Source of the DNA: Ascarosepion bandense
Lineage: Eukaryota > Mollusca > Cephalopoda > Sepiida > Sepiidae
Direction of reading: 5' to 3'
Assembly: GCA_037127315.1 (NCBI GenBank)
Contig: JBBBDQ010001269.1
Coordinates: 1,987,001-2,051,000, forward strand
Length of the DNA stretch: 64,000 nucleotides
A program made the position numbers and the translations under genes. This document shows, piece by piece, positions 63,769 through 64,000 of the stretch; within the stretch, counting starts at the first letter, position 1; each line of letters begins with the position of its first letter. The notes under the pieces are model-generated. The model was given only the letters and a program-made list of their open reading frames with translations. It was not told the DNA's origin and did no database searches.

Positions 63769-63848
63769 TGTATTTCGCAGACAAACCTGCTGCTCGTCAG
63801 ACTCAATGATCATTTTGATCTGACGAGCAGGTTTGTCGGCGAAATACC
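63769..63848. repeat. Long hairpin-forming inverted repeat
   Basis: GTATTTCGCAGACAAACCTG on the left pairs with CAGGTTTGTCGGCGAAATAC on the right, continuing inward through CTCGTCAGA/TCTGACGAG. One mismatch and a 3-base insertion (CTG) interrupt a stem of about 30 bp. The loop is about 15-20 bases. Confidence 0.9.
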
Positions 63849-63894
63849 TATAACTTTTTAACTATAATTTGTAGAACATCTTAAAAAATTTCAA

Positions 63895-63895
<1 letters not shown>

Positions 63896-63938
<43 letters not shown>

Positions 63939-63960
63939 ATTATTATTATTATATAATAAT
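63896..63960. repeat. (AT)n and (ATT)n microsatellite
   Basis: AT run at 63896-63934, then ATT units to 63952. Confidence 0.95.
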
Positions 63961-64000
63961 ATAATTTAAAAAATACATTTTTAAACTTACAACTTTTTAG

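Noticed and set aside
63815..63848. Third hammerhead ribozyme in the terminal hairpin
   Set aside because: CTGACGA and GAAA are present, but helix II has mismatches and no helix III or cleavage triplet can be drawn.

Overview
Animal genomic DNA with no intact host gene that I can support. Nearly all recognisable content is transposable elements in various states of decay, tRNA-derived SINEs, microsatellites and minisatellites. The mix suggests a cephalopod, most likely an octopus: several dispersed tRNA-headed SINE families, decayed RTE-like and Jockey/CR1-superfamily LINEs, Penelope-like elements, mariners, and very long CA/GA/AT/GATA tracts. That placement is inference. No marker gene in the window fixes the species.

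Layout. 1-12.6 kb: a Tc1/mariner-type transposase relic split by a younger repeat, interleaved RTE-like LINE pieces (endonuclease, linker, RT and 3' end, on both strands), Jockey-like LINE pieces, a 0.8-kb GAA array at an RTE 3' end, and a 397-bp foldback MITE. 12.6-18.7 kb: one complete Ty3/Gypsy LTR retrotransposon with about 1% LTR divergence and a short target duplication. Its gag is open, its pol is broken and its integrase core is missing. An antisense piece resembling eIF3m lies in its 3' region. 18.7-25 kb: microsatellites, SINE-I, SINE-II and a probable old LTR. 25-29.3 kb: a second, minus-strand Gypsy-type element with an env-like third ORF, interrupted by an RTE piece and other repeats. 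29.3-31.9 kb: a Penelope-like element whose 5' part is inverted against its 3' part, with a hammerhead-ribozyme-like motif near its 3' end. 33.9-37.8 kb: a Tc1/mariner relic, the longest Jockey-like LINE copy (RT open except for two stops) and another Penelope-like fragment. 38-45.7 kb: SINE-II copies, two minisatellites (15 x 35 bp; about 31 bp), a second copy of the nested repeat, and a second hammerhead motif with a canonical GUC site. 45.7-50.8 kb: nested insertions (mariner in LINE, SINE in RTE). 51.8-53.3 kb: a large inverted repeat. 53.4-58 kb: RTE copies, a 13 x 41-bp minisatellite, a Jockey-like LINE inside an RTE, RTE 3'-end multimers and a head-to-head telomere-repeat island. 59.6-60.3 kb: a TIR-bounded mariner deletion derivative. 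62.2-63 kb: a 13-15-bp minisatellite that appears to have grown inside a LINE reading frame.

The autonomous families (RTE-like, Jockey-like, Penelope-like, Gypsy, mariner) and the short families form a nested record of insertion order. Nothing here looks like a working cellular pathway. The most interesting signals are structural: ribozyme motifs, twin-priming-like inversion, host-sequence capture, satellite birth from LINEs, and fixed composite repeats.
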